40,919 bases of DNA, taken from the NCBI GenBank assembly GCA_027293415.1, contig JAPUFX010000075.1:1-40919 (forward strand), given 5' to 3'. The DNA comes from Candidatus Methylomirabilota bacterium. Its GTDB lineage: Bacteria; Methylomirabilota; Methylomirabilia; Methylomirabilales; CSP1-5. The notes below the pieces were generated by a model that saw only the letters and a list, made by a program, of their open reading frames with translations, searched no databases and was not told the DNA's origin. Of this stretch, positions 8,109 through 15,231 are shown piece after piece; the first letter of the stretch is position 1; every line of letters starts with the position of its first letter. The translations under genes and the position numbers were made by a program.

Positions 8109-8558
8109 ATGAGATACTTCGTGAAGGTTGTTGTTGCTGTTCTGGCCTATTTCGTTGGTCTGGGGGCCTACGTCGGTGTTCTCCGTGCGGTATGGCACGA
8201 GAAGATAACAGGTGGGGAGGCTGAGGCGGTCATTTTCTGGGGAGGACTCGCCTATCTGCTCGTTGCTATCCCGCTCTATCTTCTCGCGTTTTGGATGATC
8301 AAACGCGCGCGGCCTTTTGTTTTCGGTTTCAGACGTCTATTTCTCCTTTTCATCTTTCCAGCAACGGCCGTACTTGTGACAATTCTTCCCACGGGCTTTG
8401 CCCTTTGCGCTGGGTTCTTCGGGATTTCGCTTCTCGCCCTTCCGAACGCCATGTTCGAATGTGCGTTTGCCTACCCGGAGGCGATACCGTTCTATGCGTT
8501 TTTCGGTGCATCAGGGCTGTGTTTCTCGCTAGGCTGGCTGCTCTTATCTCGCGCCTAG
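8109..8558 (+). CDS. Small integral membrane protein, unknown function
   Basis: A 149-residue hydrophobic protein with four or five predicted membrane helices. They lie at about residues 4-26, 37-61, 66-90, 92-112 and 125-147, and short basic stretches (KRARPF) suggest inside loops. I recognise no family or active-site motif. The ATG at 8109 is preceded by AAGGGTAAAG, a modest ribosome site. A CGGTAC-CAAA-GTACCG hairpin lies just past the stop at 8576-8591 but has no T-tract. Codon use resembles the neighbours but is slightly less GC-rich. Confidence 0.6.
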   Translation: MRYFVKVVVAVLAYFVGLGAYVGVLRAVWHEKITGGEAEAVIFWGGLAYLLVAIPLYLLAFWMIKRARPFVFGFRRLFLLFIFPATAVLVTILPTGFALCAGFFGISLLALPNAMFECAFAYPEAIPFYAFFGASGLCFSLGWLLLSRA

Positions 8559-8739
8559 CGATCATCGAGGCCCTCCGGTACCAAAGTACCGCAAAGATCC
8601 CAGATCCACCCCTCTTTCTCCTCCCCTCCGACGCAGTCCAAGGCTGGCATCGGGATTGCAATTAATTCTGCCCGGCGAAGCGAAGGTTGCAACTTTATTT
8701 GGTTCCCTTCCTGTCGATAGGAAGCGGGGAACGGACGTG

Positions 8740-9174
8740 ATGGGGGTCAACATGCGGGAGAAACGGGGTTTATTGAACATGATCGGGCTGTTGGGGGTTT
8801 TCCTTATTGCATCCGGTGGTGGGTGTGCCACGTATCCTACCATTTCAGGGAAGGTTGTCGTTCACGACAAGAATACGCACGTGAGAATTGCATTCAGCGT
8901 TCGAGACCGCAGCCTGATTCGTAAGTATTACCGCCATCACCTTCCCCCTGGTCTGGCCAAGCGGTCCTCCCTGCCACCTGGGTTGCAAAAGCAGGTCAAG
9001 CAGCGTGGACAGCTTCCACCGGGACTCCGCAGAGACCGCCTGCCAAACGAGCTGGAAGTCAAGCTCTCACCCCTGCCTACAGGCTACATCCGGTTCCGGA
9101 TAGGAACAGATGTGGTCCTCATGAACACCCGCACCCAGGTGGTCGTGGATGTGATCAAGGACATTAGCGGCTAG
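8740..9174 (+). CDS. Putative lipoprotein with LPPGL repeats (RcnB/CigR-like)
   Basis: A ~144-residue exported protein. After MREKRGLLNM comes a hydrophobic signal ending in IASGGGCA, consistent with lipid modification at Cys, although Gly at -3 is atypical. The centre carries the motif LPPGL three times (HLPPGLAKR, SLPPGLQK, QLPPGLRR), then RLPNELEVKLSPLPTGYIRFRIG. This proline-glycine pattern is the hallmark of RcnB/CigR-type periplasmic proteins, so placement in that superfamily is likely; a metal-homeostasis role is only suggested by RcnB. The start is uncertain: ATG at 8740 or 8752, the latter behind GGGGG. It is a solitary rightward gene facing the MBL gene tail to tail, seven bases apart. 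Confidence 0.6.
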   Translation: MGVNMREKRGLLNMIGLLGVFLIASGGGCATYPTISGKVVVHDKNTHVRIAFSVRDRSLIRKYYRHHLPPGLAKRSSLPPGLQKQVKQRGQLPPGLRRDRLPNELEVKLSPLPTGYIRFRIGTDVVLMNTRTQVVVDVIKDISG

Positions 9175-9181
9175 ACGGGCA

Positions 9182-9976
9182 TTAGAGAACGATGCGCATA
9201 CCGTCGTAAGCGACCTCGTCTGAGAGGTCCTGCATGCGGGCCAGCGCATCGGCATCAAGGTGGGTGAGGAGCAGGCGCTTGCACTTGAGGGCTAAGCGGT
9301 GTGCTTGGATCTGCGAATAGCTCATGTGAAACCGGAGATCCCCATCATATTGGGTGGACTCGCAGATGAAGAGATCGCACCCGTCTGAGAGCTGAATGAG
9401 TTCATCCGTCCACTCGGTGTCACCGCTGTAGCCGAGAACCTTCCCTGCCGCCTTCACCTTATACCCGTAGGCGACCTCTCGGCGGTGATGCACGACCTCT
9501 ACGGGCAGGACCTCTACGGGCCCCATCCGGGTCCAGCTCTTTGGCGTCAGCTCAAGGTACTGGATGGGAAATCGCCGTTGTATCGTCCTCCCGGTCTCTT
9601 CATACATCAGCCGCCAGAGGCCTTCTACCCGCTCTTCGATTCCCGGAGTGCCTGCGATGATAAGGGGGCGTTGCCGCTCAGCAAGAAACTGATACTCGAG
9701 GAATAGAAACGGGATGCCTGCGGTGTGATCCCCGTGGAAGTGGCTGAGAAGGATGGCTTCGATGGCATCTGGGTCCAGGCCAAGCCGCTTGAGAGCCACC
9801 AGGGTCGTGGCCCCGCAGTCCAGGAGAAAGGACCAAGAAGGTAGGTTGACGAGGAAGGCCGGTTGATTCCGCCCGCCACTGCCAAAGGCATCCCCCGCCC
9901 CGAGGACGATGACCTCTGCCCGTCCTTCGGGTACCTCGTCTTGGCCGGCTGACCAGGTCCTCTTGGCGGACATCAT
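9182..9976 (-). CDS. MBL-fold metal-dependent hydrolase, ribonuclease Z-like
   Basis: A 264-residue metallo-beta-lactamase fold protein. The metal motif HFHGDH (about residues 79-84), an upstream LLDCGATT strand, SGDTEW with the bridging aspartate, and late THLDADAL are all in the expected order for the RNase Z/ElaC-like group. The exosite insertion of true tRNA 3' RNases is not evident, so tRNA processing is not assured. It begins with two ATG codons (9976 and 9973) with AAGGA just before. It is probably cytosolic, with no signal peptide. Upstream lies a palindromic repeat element and then a divergent-looking gap before the thioesterase gene on the same strand. Confidence 0.8.
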   Translation of the reverse strand: MMSAKRTWSAGQDEVPEGRAEVIVLGAGDAFGSGGRNQPAFLVNLPSWSFLLDCGATTLVALKRLGLDPDAIEAILLSHFHGDHTAGIPFLFLEYQFLAERQRPLIIAGTPGIEERVEGLWRLMYEETGRTIQRRFPIQYLELTPKSWTRMGPVEVLPVEVVHHRREVAYGYKVKAAGKVLGYSGDTEWTDELIQLSDGCDLFICESTQYDGDLRFHMSYSQIQAHRLALKCKRLLLTHLDADALARMQDLSDEVAYDGMRIVL

Positions 9977-10036
9977 TCCTTGTTCTTCTCAGCTTTCCGG
10001 CGGCTTGCCTCGCTAGCCCGGATTAATCACATAGAA

Positions 10037-10200
10037 GTGAATAATCTGCCCTCCGGGCTTCGACTCCGCCCCGCGTGTGCGGGGCGTCGCTCAGGGCTAG
10101 CCTTGAGTCCCGCCGCTGCGGCGGGATCGAAACCTGCCGGTACGGCCGAGGCCGCACCAGCAGGCGCATTATTCACGAACGGAGTGTCTTCGTGAATAAT
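10037..10200. repeat. Composite palindromic element with four hairpins
   Basis: GTGAATAAT at 10037-10045 is inverted as ATTATTCAC at 10168-10176. The latter is itself the left arm of a perfect 12-bp hairpin (10168-10179 with 10189-10200, 9-nt loop). Between them lie an 8-bp GC hairpin (10067-10074/10079-10086), a 9-bp near-continuous palindrome (10108-10116/10118-10126) and a CCTGC...GCAGG stem holding CGGCC-GA-GGCCG. There is no open frame. It resembles a REP/BIME-type or MITE-like intergenic element. Confidence 0.65.
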
Positions 10201-10231
10201 GTGGGCGAGGCTGCAGTGAGCCATCGCTCTT

Positions 10232-10726
10232 TCAGGCCTGCGGCTGAATAATCATCCAGGTGCCGAGGCCGCGGGCTAAATGGTTCCCCTCTTGATCGAA
10301 AATATCTCCTTCCCCGGTGACGAGGTTTTTCCCTTGCCGGATCACCCGGCCCCGACCGGTGATGGTCCCACTCGTCGCCGCGGCCAGAAAGTTGATCTTG
10401 ATCTCGGCGGTGACCGCCCTGCTTCCTTCTTCGAGATTGTTGTATACCGCCCAGCCAATTGCTTCATCCATCAAGGTACAGATCACTCCGCCGTGAACGA
10501 CCTGGGCGCGGTTCAGCAGAAAGGGTGTCACCCGGATCAGAACCTCCGTCTGGCCGCCCTCGACTCGTACCACCTCCTGTCCGATGAGGTCTCGGTAGTG
10601 AGGAGGTTTGGTCTTCTTTCCTGGAGCCGCCAGCCTCTTTGCCAGAGATGACACTTCGGCCCTTCCCTCTTCCCCGAGGGATCGAAAATGTTCCAACAAA
10701 TGTTTTTCCTCGGCTGTCAGGTCCAC
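10232..10726 (-). CDS. PaaI-like hotdog-fold thioesterase
   Basis: A 164-residue hotdog-fold protein. The signature VVHGGVICTLMDEAIGWA (HGG-x4-L-x-D) around residues 78-95 is the active-site helix of PaaI/YdiI-type acyl-CoA thioesterases. It is followed by the beta strands VTAEIKINFLAAA and ITGRGRVIRQGKNLVTGEGDI typical of the fold. The start is the GTG at 10726, with AAAGGAG six bases before it. An N-terminal helical extension of about 45 residues precedes the hotdog core. The substrate is unknown, and no phenylacetate or other acyl-CoA pathway genes are adjacent. Confidence 0.82.
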   Translation of the reverse strand: MDLTAEEKHLLEHFRSLGEEGRAEVSSLAKRLAAPGKKTKPPHYRDLIGQEVVRVEGGQTEVLIRVTPFLLNRAQVVHGGVICTLMDEAIGWAVYNNLEEGSRAVTAEIKINFLAAATSGTITGRGRVIRQGKNLVTGEGDIFDQEGNHLARGLGTWMIIQPQA

Positions 10727-10850
10727 CCGTGACTCCTTTCAAATCCCCACGGCGAATTTCCCTCTACTTACCTCTGGTGGGTAATCATGGACATTCCCAC
10801 CCGATTGAAGCGATCCGTGTTGTCGAACTGTAGAGCAAGGAGAGGACCGT

Positions 10851-10886
10851 GTCAAGGATTGACCCGCCATCTGAGTGATCCTTGAC
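10851..10886. repeat. 9-bp inverted repeat upstream of the ECF sigma gene
   Basis: GTCAAGGAT at 10851-10859 is perfectly inverted as ATCCTTGAC at 10878-10886, with an 18-base spacer. It lies in the divergent gap between the thioesterase and sigma-factor genes, about 90 bases upstream of the ECF promoter, so it could be an operator or a weak terminator-like hairpin. No T-tract follows. Confidence 0.4.
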
Positions 10887-10974
10887 CTGGCAAAGTAACG
10901 GGTGCTAGGGTAGGCGCGCATGACAAATGCCCACACGGGGGCACATTCAGTCGGGCCGCGATGAAAATACTCAG

Positions 10975-11003
10975 GGAACTTTTCACGGGCGGGGCTGTCT
11001 AAA
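10975..11003 (+). promoter_or_regulatory. ECF-type (RpoE-like) promoter of the sigma/anti-sigma operon
   Basis: GGAACTT at 10975-10981 and TCTAAA at 10998-11003 are separated by 16 bases, matching the -35 and -10 elements recognised by RpoE-type ECF sigma factors. The predicted start of transcription (about 11009-11011) coincides with the first possible start codon. This implies autoregulation of the sigma gene. Confidence 0.75.
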
Positions 11004-11009
11004 TTTCTA

Positions 11010-11621
11010 GTGATGGCCGCACGCTCCTTCCATAGCATGATGCTCGAGACCCAGGATCGGGATCACGAGCTGGTCGATCGAGTCTTGGCCGGGGACCGGG
11101 AGGCGTTTGCCCACCTCTTGCGGAGGCACCAGCGCACGGTGCTCAACTTCATGTATCGGATGGTTGGAGAGCGAGGGGCTGCGGAGGATCTCACCCAAGA
11201 GGTCTTTTTAAAGGCCTACGTTTCCTTGCCCCGGTTTCGGAAGGAGGCGACCTTTTCTACCTGGCTGTTCCGCATCGCCCACAACCATTGCCTCAATGCC
11301 CTCAAGGGAAGGGGACGGGAAATGTCGGAAACCGCCCTAGCGAAAGGCCCCTCGAACCCCAACCGAGTCGCGAGTGTCCCCGACCCGTCTATCTCTGCCA
11401 GCGAGCGATTGGAACAGCGAGAGCTTCGGGATGTCATCCAGGAGAAGCTGGGTGAACTCACGCCGGACCACCGGGCCGTCGTCGTCCTTCGAGATATCCA
11501 GGGGCTCTCGTACGATGAGATCGCCTCGGCCCTCGACATCGAAGGGGGGACGGTACGATCTCGGCTTCATCGGGCGAGGATGGAGTTGAAAGAGAAGCTG
11601 CGGACCTATTTGGAGACATGA
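11010..11621 (+). CDS. ECF-subfamily RNA polymerase sigma factor (RpoE-like)
   Basis: A ~200-residue sigma70-family protein with only regions 2 and 4. Region 2 (residues ~25-95) has FMYRMVGERGAAEDLTQEVFLKAY and the promoter-melting segment TFSTWLFRIAHNHCLN. Region 4 (~135-195) has LTPDHRAVVVLRDIQGLSYDEIA followed by the helix-turn-helix GTVRSRLHRARMELK. It is encoded directly before a zinc-finger anti-sigma factor whose start overlaps its stop (ATGA), the standard ECF pair. The start is uncertain between GTG 11010, ATG 11013 and ATG 11037. None has a ribosome site, and the predicted transcription start suggests a leaderless or nearly leaderless mRNA. It should direct a membrane or envelope stress regulon. 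Confidence 0.92.
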   Translation: MMAARSFHSMMLETQDRDHELVDRVLAGDREAFAHLLRRHQRTVLNFMYRMVGERGAAEDLTQEVFLKAYVSLPRFRKEATFSTWLFRIAHNHCLNALKGRGREMSETALAKGPSNPNRVASVPDPSISASERLEQRELRDVIQEKLGELTPDHRAVVVLRDIQGLSYDEIASALDIEGGTVRSRLHRARMELKEKLRTYLET

Positions 11622-12502
11622 TGCGGTGTGAAGAGATTCAAGGTCATCTCTCGGCCTATCTTGAAGATGAAGTCGAGCCAGGAGAGCGTCGGGCGATAGA
11701 GGAACATTTGCCGGAATGTGTCCGTTGCCGTCACGAGCTCGAGCTTCTTCGGCGGACCGTCTCGGCTCTCACGTCTCTCGAGGAGATTGAAGTACCACCC
11801 CGGCTTACGGCGTCGATCCAGGCCGGCGTTGAGGCCCAGGGCAGCTCCTGGTGGCGGAACCTCACCTCGCGCCTCTTTTTTCCTCTCCACATAAAGCTTC
11901 CCTTGGAGGCCGTGGCCCTTATCTTGGTTGCCCTGGGTGCCGTGTATATCTACCGTTCCGCGCCGGAGATGGGACAGGCACCCCGGCCCCTTGCCGTGAC
12001 CGAAAGGGCCCCTCGAGGTCGAGGCGCTGCTCAAGTCGCGGGAGCGCGGCAAGATCTGGACGAGACGACTGCGCTCAAGCAATCGGCCGTAAAGACCGAG
12101 GCGAGCCTCAACGATCAAGCAGAACGAGAGGCTTTCGAGGAAGCAGAACCCAAGTCCCTGAAGGAAAGGGATGTTGGACTGCGTCGCTTCGGTGTCATGC
12201 GGAAAGAAGCCCCCTCATCCTCGAACGTGGCTCCACTGGTCCGGGAATTGATCCTCAAGACGGAAAATTTTTCACAGGCGGCGTCTCGCATCGCTGAGAT
12301 CGCCGCGACCTTGGGGGGAAAGCTCTTGGAGGTGAGAGACAACCAGCAGCTTATCCTCACGATTCCCGCACAGGAATACCCCAAGTTTTTGATAGCTGTC
12401 CGGGAACTTGGCGCGCCGGTGGATGTTCCCGAAGAGGCCAGAGAGGCGAAACCCTCCACACCACAGGGAACCCTGATGCTCCATCTTCGCCTCGTACGCT
12501 AA
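11618..12502 (+). CDS. Zinc-finger anti-sigma factor with a single membrane helix
   Basis: A 294-residue partner of the ECF sigma factor. Residues 1-50 form the ZAS domain with the zinc motif H-x3-C-x2-C (HLPECVRC), preceded by MRCEEIQGHLSAYLEDEVEPGER. A membrane helix (LPLEAVALILVALGAVYIY) lies near residues 93-112. A low-complexity periplasmic linker rich in A, E and R follows. The C-terminal ~90 residues (VRELILKTENFSQAASRIAEIAATLGG...) form a folded sensor-like domain resembling part of DUF4349-type regions. It overlaps the sigma stop by four bases. It should hold the sigma factor at the inner membrane and release it on an envelope signal; the signal is not evident. Confidence 0.85.
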   Translation: MMRCEEIQGHLSAYLEDEVEPGERRAIEEHLPECVRCRHELELLRRTVSALTSLEEIEVPPRLTASIQAGVEAQGSSWWRNLTSRLFFPLHIKLPLEAVALILVALGAVYIYRSAPEMGQAPRPLAVTERAPRGRGAAQVAGARQDLDETTALKQSAVKTEASLNDQAEREAFEEAEPKSLKERDVGLRRFGVMRKEAPSSSNVAPLVRELILKTENFSQAASRIAEIAATLGGKLLEVRDNQQLILTIPAQEYPKFLIAVRELGAPVDVPEEAREAKPSTPQGTLMLHLRLVR

Positions 12503-13107
12503 TCGGCTCCCCTGGAACATTTCGGCCAACGGCTTTCAGCCTTGGGAGGGTCGTCCCGCTCGTCAGCGGAATATTCCAGTGCTCAGTAGGTCGTAAGGGG
12601 AGATGTCTAGGCAGCATCTGCAGGCCCCGAGTAACATTGCCGACAGCGGCGGGGCCCCGACGGCGGTCGAGCCGGGAGGGGCTCGGGGAGTGGACCTTCC
12701 CCGGCGGAACATTCCACGGGTCGGTCTAGCGAAAGCCCTAACTTCCGCGCCGAACGGTTTTAACCGGCAGCAGGACGGCCATCCCCCGCTTGCGCTTCGC
12801 TCCGGCGGGCGGGACCCCCTGGCCGGACGCAGGCCAGGTTCCGCCGGGCTCCAAGCCCATCCCCCCTCGCCCCCTTGCAGACATTTCGGTCATGGGTCAA
12901 CGGTGAACGAATCGGAGGCCTGGAGTGAGGGGCTCAGGTGCTGCCTATTCTTTTCAGGGGACTTGACTTTCCCGGGGAGCCACGGCTAGCCTGGAAAGGC
13001 CAACAGGCAACCGCACCGGAAGAAACCAGAGAGATCGATGCCGAAGGGACAGCGACAGGACTCAGATCCGCCAGGAGCAATACTGGAAGGAGAATGAGGA
13101 GGGGGTC
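12503..13107. repeat. 600-bp non-coding GC-rich repeat region
   Basis: No convincing gene; the longest frame is G/P/R-rich and lacks any family signature. It holds copy 2 of a dispersed repeat (12679-12740) and a perfect 7-bp hairpin, CCTGGCC at 12818-12824 with GGCCAGG at 12832-12838. That hairpin sits inside a longer imperfect palindrome between GGCGGGCGGG and CCGCCGGGC. Short GGAACATT/GGAATATTCC phrases recur at 12512, 12569 and 12707. It appears to be a repeat-rich spacer. Confidence 0.5.
12679..12740. repeat. Dispersed repeat, copy 2
   Basis: Matches 5243-5312 over about 62 bases with scattered single-base changes, in the same orientation. The best-conserved core is GGGCTCGGGGAGTG followed after a short gap by CCGGCGGAACATT. 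Confidence 0.6.
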
Positions 13108-13926
13108 ATGTGCGTGCCGGCTGCCTTGGAGATGTTTCGATCTCTCCTTTCGTCCCCTGATACCCTGAGCTGGATAGGCATGGGCTTTGCGGCCGTGGCT
13201 GGCCGATCACCCGCCAGGCGTACGGTACGGCCGTTGAAGGTGTCTCACGTGGTTGACCTGACCCAGATCCTCACCCCGGATTTTCCGAGCTGGCCCGGAT
13301 ACCCCTCCCTCGAGATTCTAAACACCCACAACATTGCGCAGCATGGGTTCTTTGCCAATGCGTGGCATGTCCATGAGCATAGCGGGACCCATGTCGATGC
13401 TCCCCTCCACTTCAGCGGGAAGGGGTGGTCGGCCGCCGAAATTCCTGAGGAAGCCCTCATCGCCCCAGCGGTCATCATCGACATTCGGGCGCGCGCGCGG
13501 CGGGATCCTGACGCACAGGCGCGAGTGGACGATATCAAGGCCTGGGAGAGAAAGCATGGGCGAGTTCGGCGGGGCGCGGCGGTGCTGATGTGGAGCGGAT
13601 GGGAGGATAGGGCCAGCGACCAGACGGCGTACCGGAATATGGACAGCAAAGGGGTCATGCACTTCCCCGGGTTCAGTCGAGAGGCGGCGGAATTTTTGGT
13701 GAATGAACGGGCGGTCGGCGGGATCGGCGTGGACACTCTTAGTTTGGACTATGGCCCCTCGACAGACTTTGGAGCGCACTTTGCGGTCCTGCCGGCTAAC
13801 AGGTGGGGGATCGAGAACCTGGCGAATCTGGGAAAGCTCCCTCCCAAGGGTGCGACCCTCTTCGTCGGCCTCCCACGAGTGAAGGGGGCATCCGGAGGAC
13901 CCGCCAGGGTTCTGGCCGTTTGGTAG
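13108..13926 (+). CDS. Cyclase family protein (kynurenine formamidase-like metal hydrolase)
   Basis: A 272-residue protein of the cyclase/KynB family. The metal-binding signature HSGTHVDAPLHF (H-x-G-T-H-x-D-x-P-x-H) lies near residues 91-102, with the usual VDLTQILTPDFPSWPG N-terminal strand, VLMWSGWEDR, the GIGVDTLSLD segment and a final LPRVKGASGGPARVLAV. These are Mn/Zn-dependent amide or lactone hydrolases. The substrate is not determined, and no tryptophan-catabolism genes are adjacent. The ATG at 13108 has GGAGGGGG a few bases upstream. The first ~45 residues are hydrophobic and basic, and could be a signal or anchor (LSWIGMGFAAVAG). Confidence 0.85.
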   Translation: MCVPAALEMFRSLLSSPDTLSWIGMGFAAVAGRSPARRTVRPLKVSHVVDLTQILTPDFPSWPGYPSLEILNTHNIAQHGFFANAWHVHEHSGTHVDAPLHFSGKGWSAAEIPEEALIAPAVIIDIRARARRDPDAQARVDDIKAWERKHGRVRRGAAVLMWSGWEDRASDQTAYRNMDSKGVMHFPGFSREAAEFLVNERAVGGIGVDTLSLDYGPSTDFGAHFAVLPANRWGIENLANLGKLPPKGATLFVGLPRVKGASGGPARVLAVW

Positions 13927-13949
13927 GCTCGGACAGGATGCCGGGCGCG

Positions 13950-13978
13950 TTGACCCACCCCTGATTTCGTGGTATGCT
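13950..13978 (+). promoter_or_regulatory. Sigma70-type promoter upstream of the NYN gene
   Basis: TTGACC at 13950-13955 and TATGCT at 13973-13978 with a 17-base spacer. The predicted transcription start is near 13985, about 95 bases before the NYN-domain gene. Confidence 0.6.
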
Positions 13979-14020
13979 GTAAGCGAAATGGGAACCGCTC
14001 AAATCTGAAAAAGACTGAGG

Positions 14021-14056
14021 CCCCGCGCGGTGAGGAGCCGACGGGGTTTTTCTTTT
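14021..14056 (+). terminator. Terminator-like hairpin with T-tract between promoter and NYN gene
   Basis: CCCCG at 14021-14025 pairs with CGGGG at 14042-14046, and is followed at once by TTTTTCTTTT. A second weaker hairpin (CTCA..TCT/AGA..TGAG) precedes it. It could end the cyclase transcript, act as an attenuator for the NYN gene, or end a ~70-nt short RNA started at the 13950-13978 promoter. Confidence 0.5.
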
Positions 14057-14079
14057 CCATCACGGAATGGGAGTGAAAG

Positions 14080-14832
14080 ATGAACGACGAACGTAAGCTG
14101 GCCGTCTATATTGATTTTGAAAACATCGCCCTGGGCGCCCGGGAGGCCAAGTATAAATCGTTCGAGATTGGCCTCGTCTTGGAACGGCTCGTCGAGAAGG
14201 GGAAGATCATGGTGAAGCGAGCCTACGCCGACTGGGAGAAGTATTCGGAGTATAAGAGGCCTTTCCACCAAGCCGCCATCGAACTCATTGAAATTCCTCG
14301 CCGTGCGTACAGTGGGAAGAACTCTGCCGACATCCGCATGGTGGTGGACGCCATGGACCTTTCGTTCTCCAAGGAGCACATCGACACCTTTGTCATCGCG
14401 TCGGGGGACAGCGACTTTTCCCCACTGGTCTCCAAGCTCAGGGAAAACAATAAGTTTGTCATTGGGTTAGGCGTCAAGAACTCCTCCTCGGAACTTCTGA
14501 TCGCCAATTGCGACGAGTTCATCTATTACGATGATTTGGTCCGGGGGATCAAGAAGCCCCGGATGGAGAAGCTGCCCGAAAAGAAAGCCGAGGTCTTTGA
14601 ACTTTTGGTCGATTCCATCCTGGCGTTGTTGCGGGAGAATAAGGACATCCTCTGGGCCTCAATGGTCAAGCAGACCATGATGCGCAAGCGTCCCGACTTC
14701 ACAGAATCCTACTACAGCTACAGCACCTTCTCGAAGCTCCTCGAGGACGCCTCGAAGCACAAGATTGTGGAACTGAAACGGGACGATCGGAGTCGGACCT
14801 ACATTATTGTGGGGTTGGGCGAAGGGCACTAG
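14080..14832 (+). CDS. NYN-domain (LabA/DUF88) protein with C-terminal OST-HTH/LOTUS-type domain
   Basis: A 250-residue PIN-like nuclease-fold protein. The NYN core begins YIDFENI with D12. SADIRMVVDAMD supplies D84 and D90, and IASGDSDFSPLV supplies D110 and D112, giving the acidic metal-binding cluster of the family. Residues ~168-245 (FELLVDSILALLRENKDILWASMVKQTM...YSTFSKLLEDASKHKIVEL) form a winged-helix OST-HTH/LOTUS-like module, an RNA-binding domain often fused to NYN. The architecture suggests RNA cleavage or RNA turnover. A promoter and terminator-like hairpin lie upstream. The ATG follows GGGAGTGAAAG. It is monocistronic, ending in a palindromic repeat. Confidence 0.85.
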   Translation: MNDERKLAVYIDFENIALGAREAKYKSFEIGLVLERLVEKGKIMVKRAYADWEKYSEYKRPFHQAAIELIEIPRRAYSGKNSADIRMVVDAMDLSFSKEHIDTFVIASGDSDFSPLVSKLRENNKFVIGLGVKNSSSELLIANCDEFIYYDDLVRGIKKPRMEKLPEKKAEVFELLVDSILALLRENKDILWASMVKQTMMRKRPDFTESYYSYSTFSKLLEDASKHKIVELKRDDRSRTYIIVGLGEGH

Positions 14833-14994
14833 ACGAACCGACGACCGAACACCGATGACCGACGATGATTATCTCGTTCACGGTTCAGAGTTCATGGTTC
14901 AGGGAAAATACCCTCTTACCGTGCTTAAGCCATGAACCACGAACCATAATCCATGAACCACTCCCCCACGGTCGTCGGTCATCGGTTTGCGGTC
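14833..14994. repeat. MITE-like palindromic repeat (GGTTCAGAGTTCA family)
   Basis: A 15-bp perfect inverted repeat, ACCGATGACCGACGA at 14851-14865 with its complement at 14972-14986, encloses smaller inverted words. GTTCATGG at 14890-14897 is inverted at 14930-14937 and again at 14951-14958. GGTTCAGAGTT at 14882 is identical to the tandem unit in the peptidase gene at 6052. There is no coding content. The right end abuts the small gene at 15017. Confidence 0.65.
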
Positions 14995-15016
14995 AACCTC
15001 GCCGGAGGCGAGCGCG

Positions 15017-15196
15017 GTGGAACAGGGGATCAAAGATGCGATGGAGTGGATCAATGGCGAGCTTCAGGATCATCCGGAGGCGAATGTCAACCTGCTCATT
15101 GACCGGGCGAGTCAGCAGTTCAATCTTACTCCACTCCAGACCGACTTCCTGTATCGGGAATATGCCCGGACGGCCAATCGGCCTACCCCCGAATAA
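15017..15196 (+). CDS. Small helical protein, unknown function
   Basis: A 59-residue acidic helical protein beginning at GTG 15017, with GGAGG eight to ten bases upstream inside the end of the palindromic repeat. A TTG at 14987 in the same frame is an alternative start. The body (IKDAMEWINGELQDHPEAN, then LIDRASQQFNLTPLQTDFLYREYA) reads as two amphipathic helices with a natural turn and looks like a selected protein rather than chance. I recognise no family. It is the only gene between the NYN gene and the SDR remnant. Confidence 0.5.
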   Translation: MEQGIKDAMEWINGELQDHPEANVNLLIDRASQQFNLTPLQTDFLYREYARTANRPTPE

Positions 15197-15231
15197 CCAC
15201 ACACACAACACGAAATGAGATACCCGCTCCC

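Noticed and set aside
12603-12989. 128-residue rightward open frame
   Set aside because: Low-complexity G/P/R composition, no ribosome site, and it covers a dispersed repeat and hairpins.
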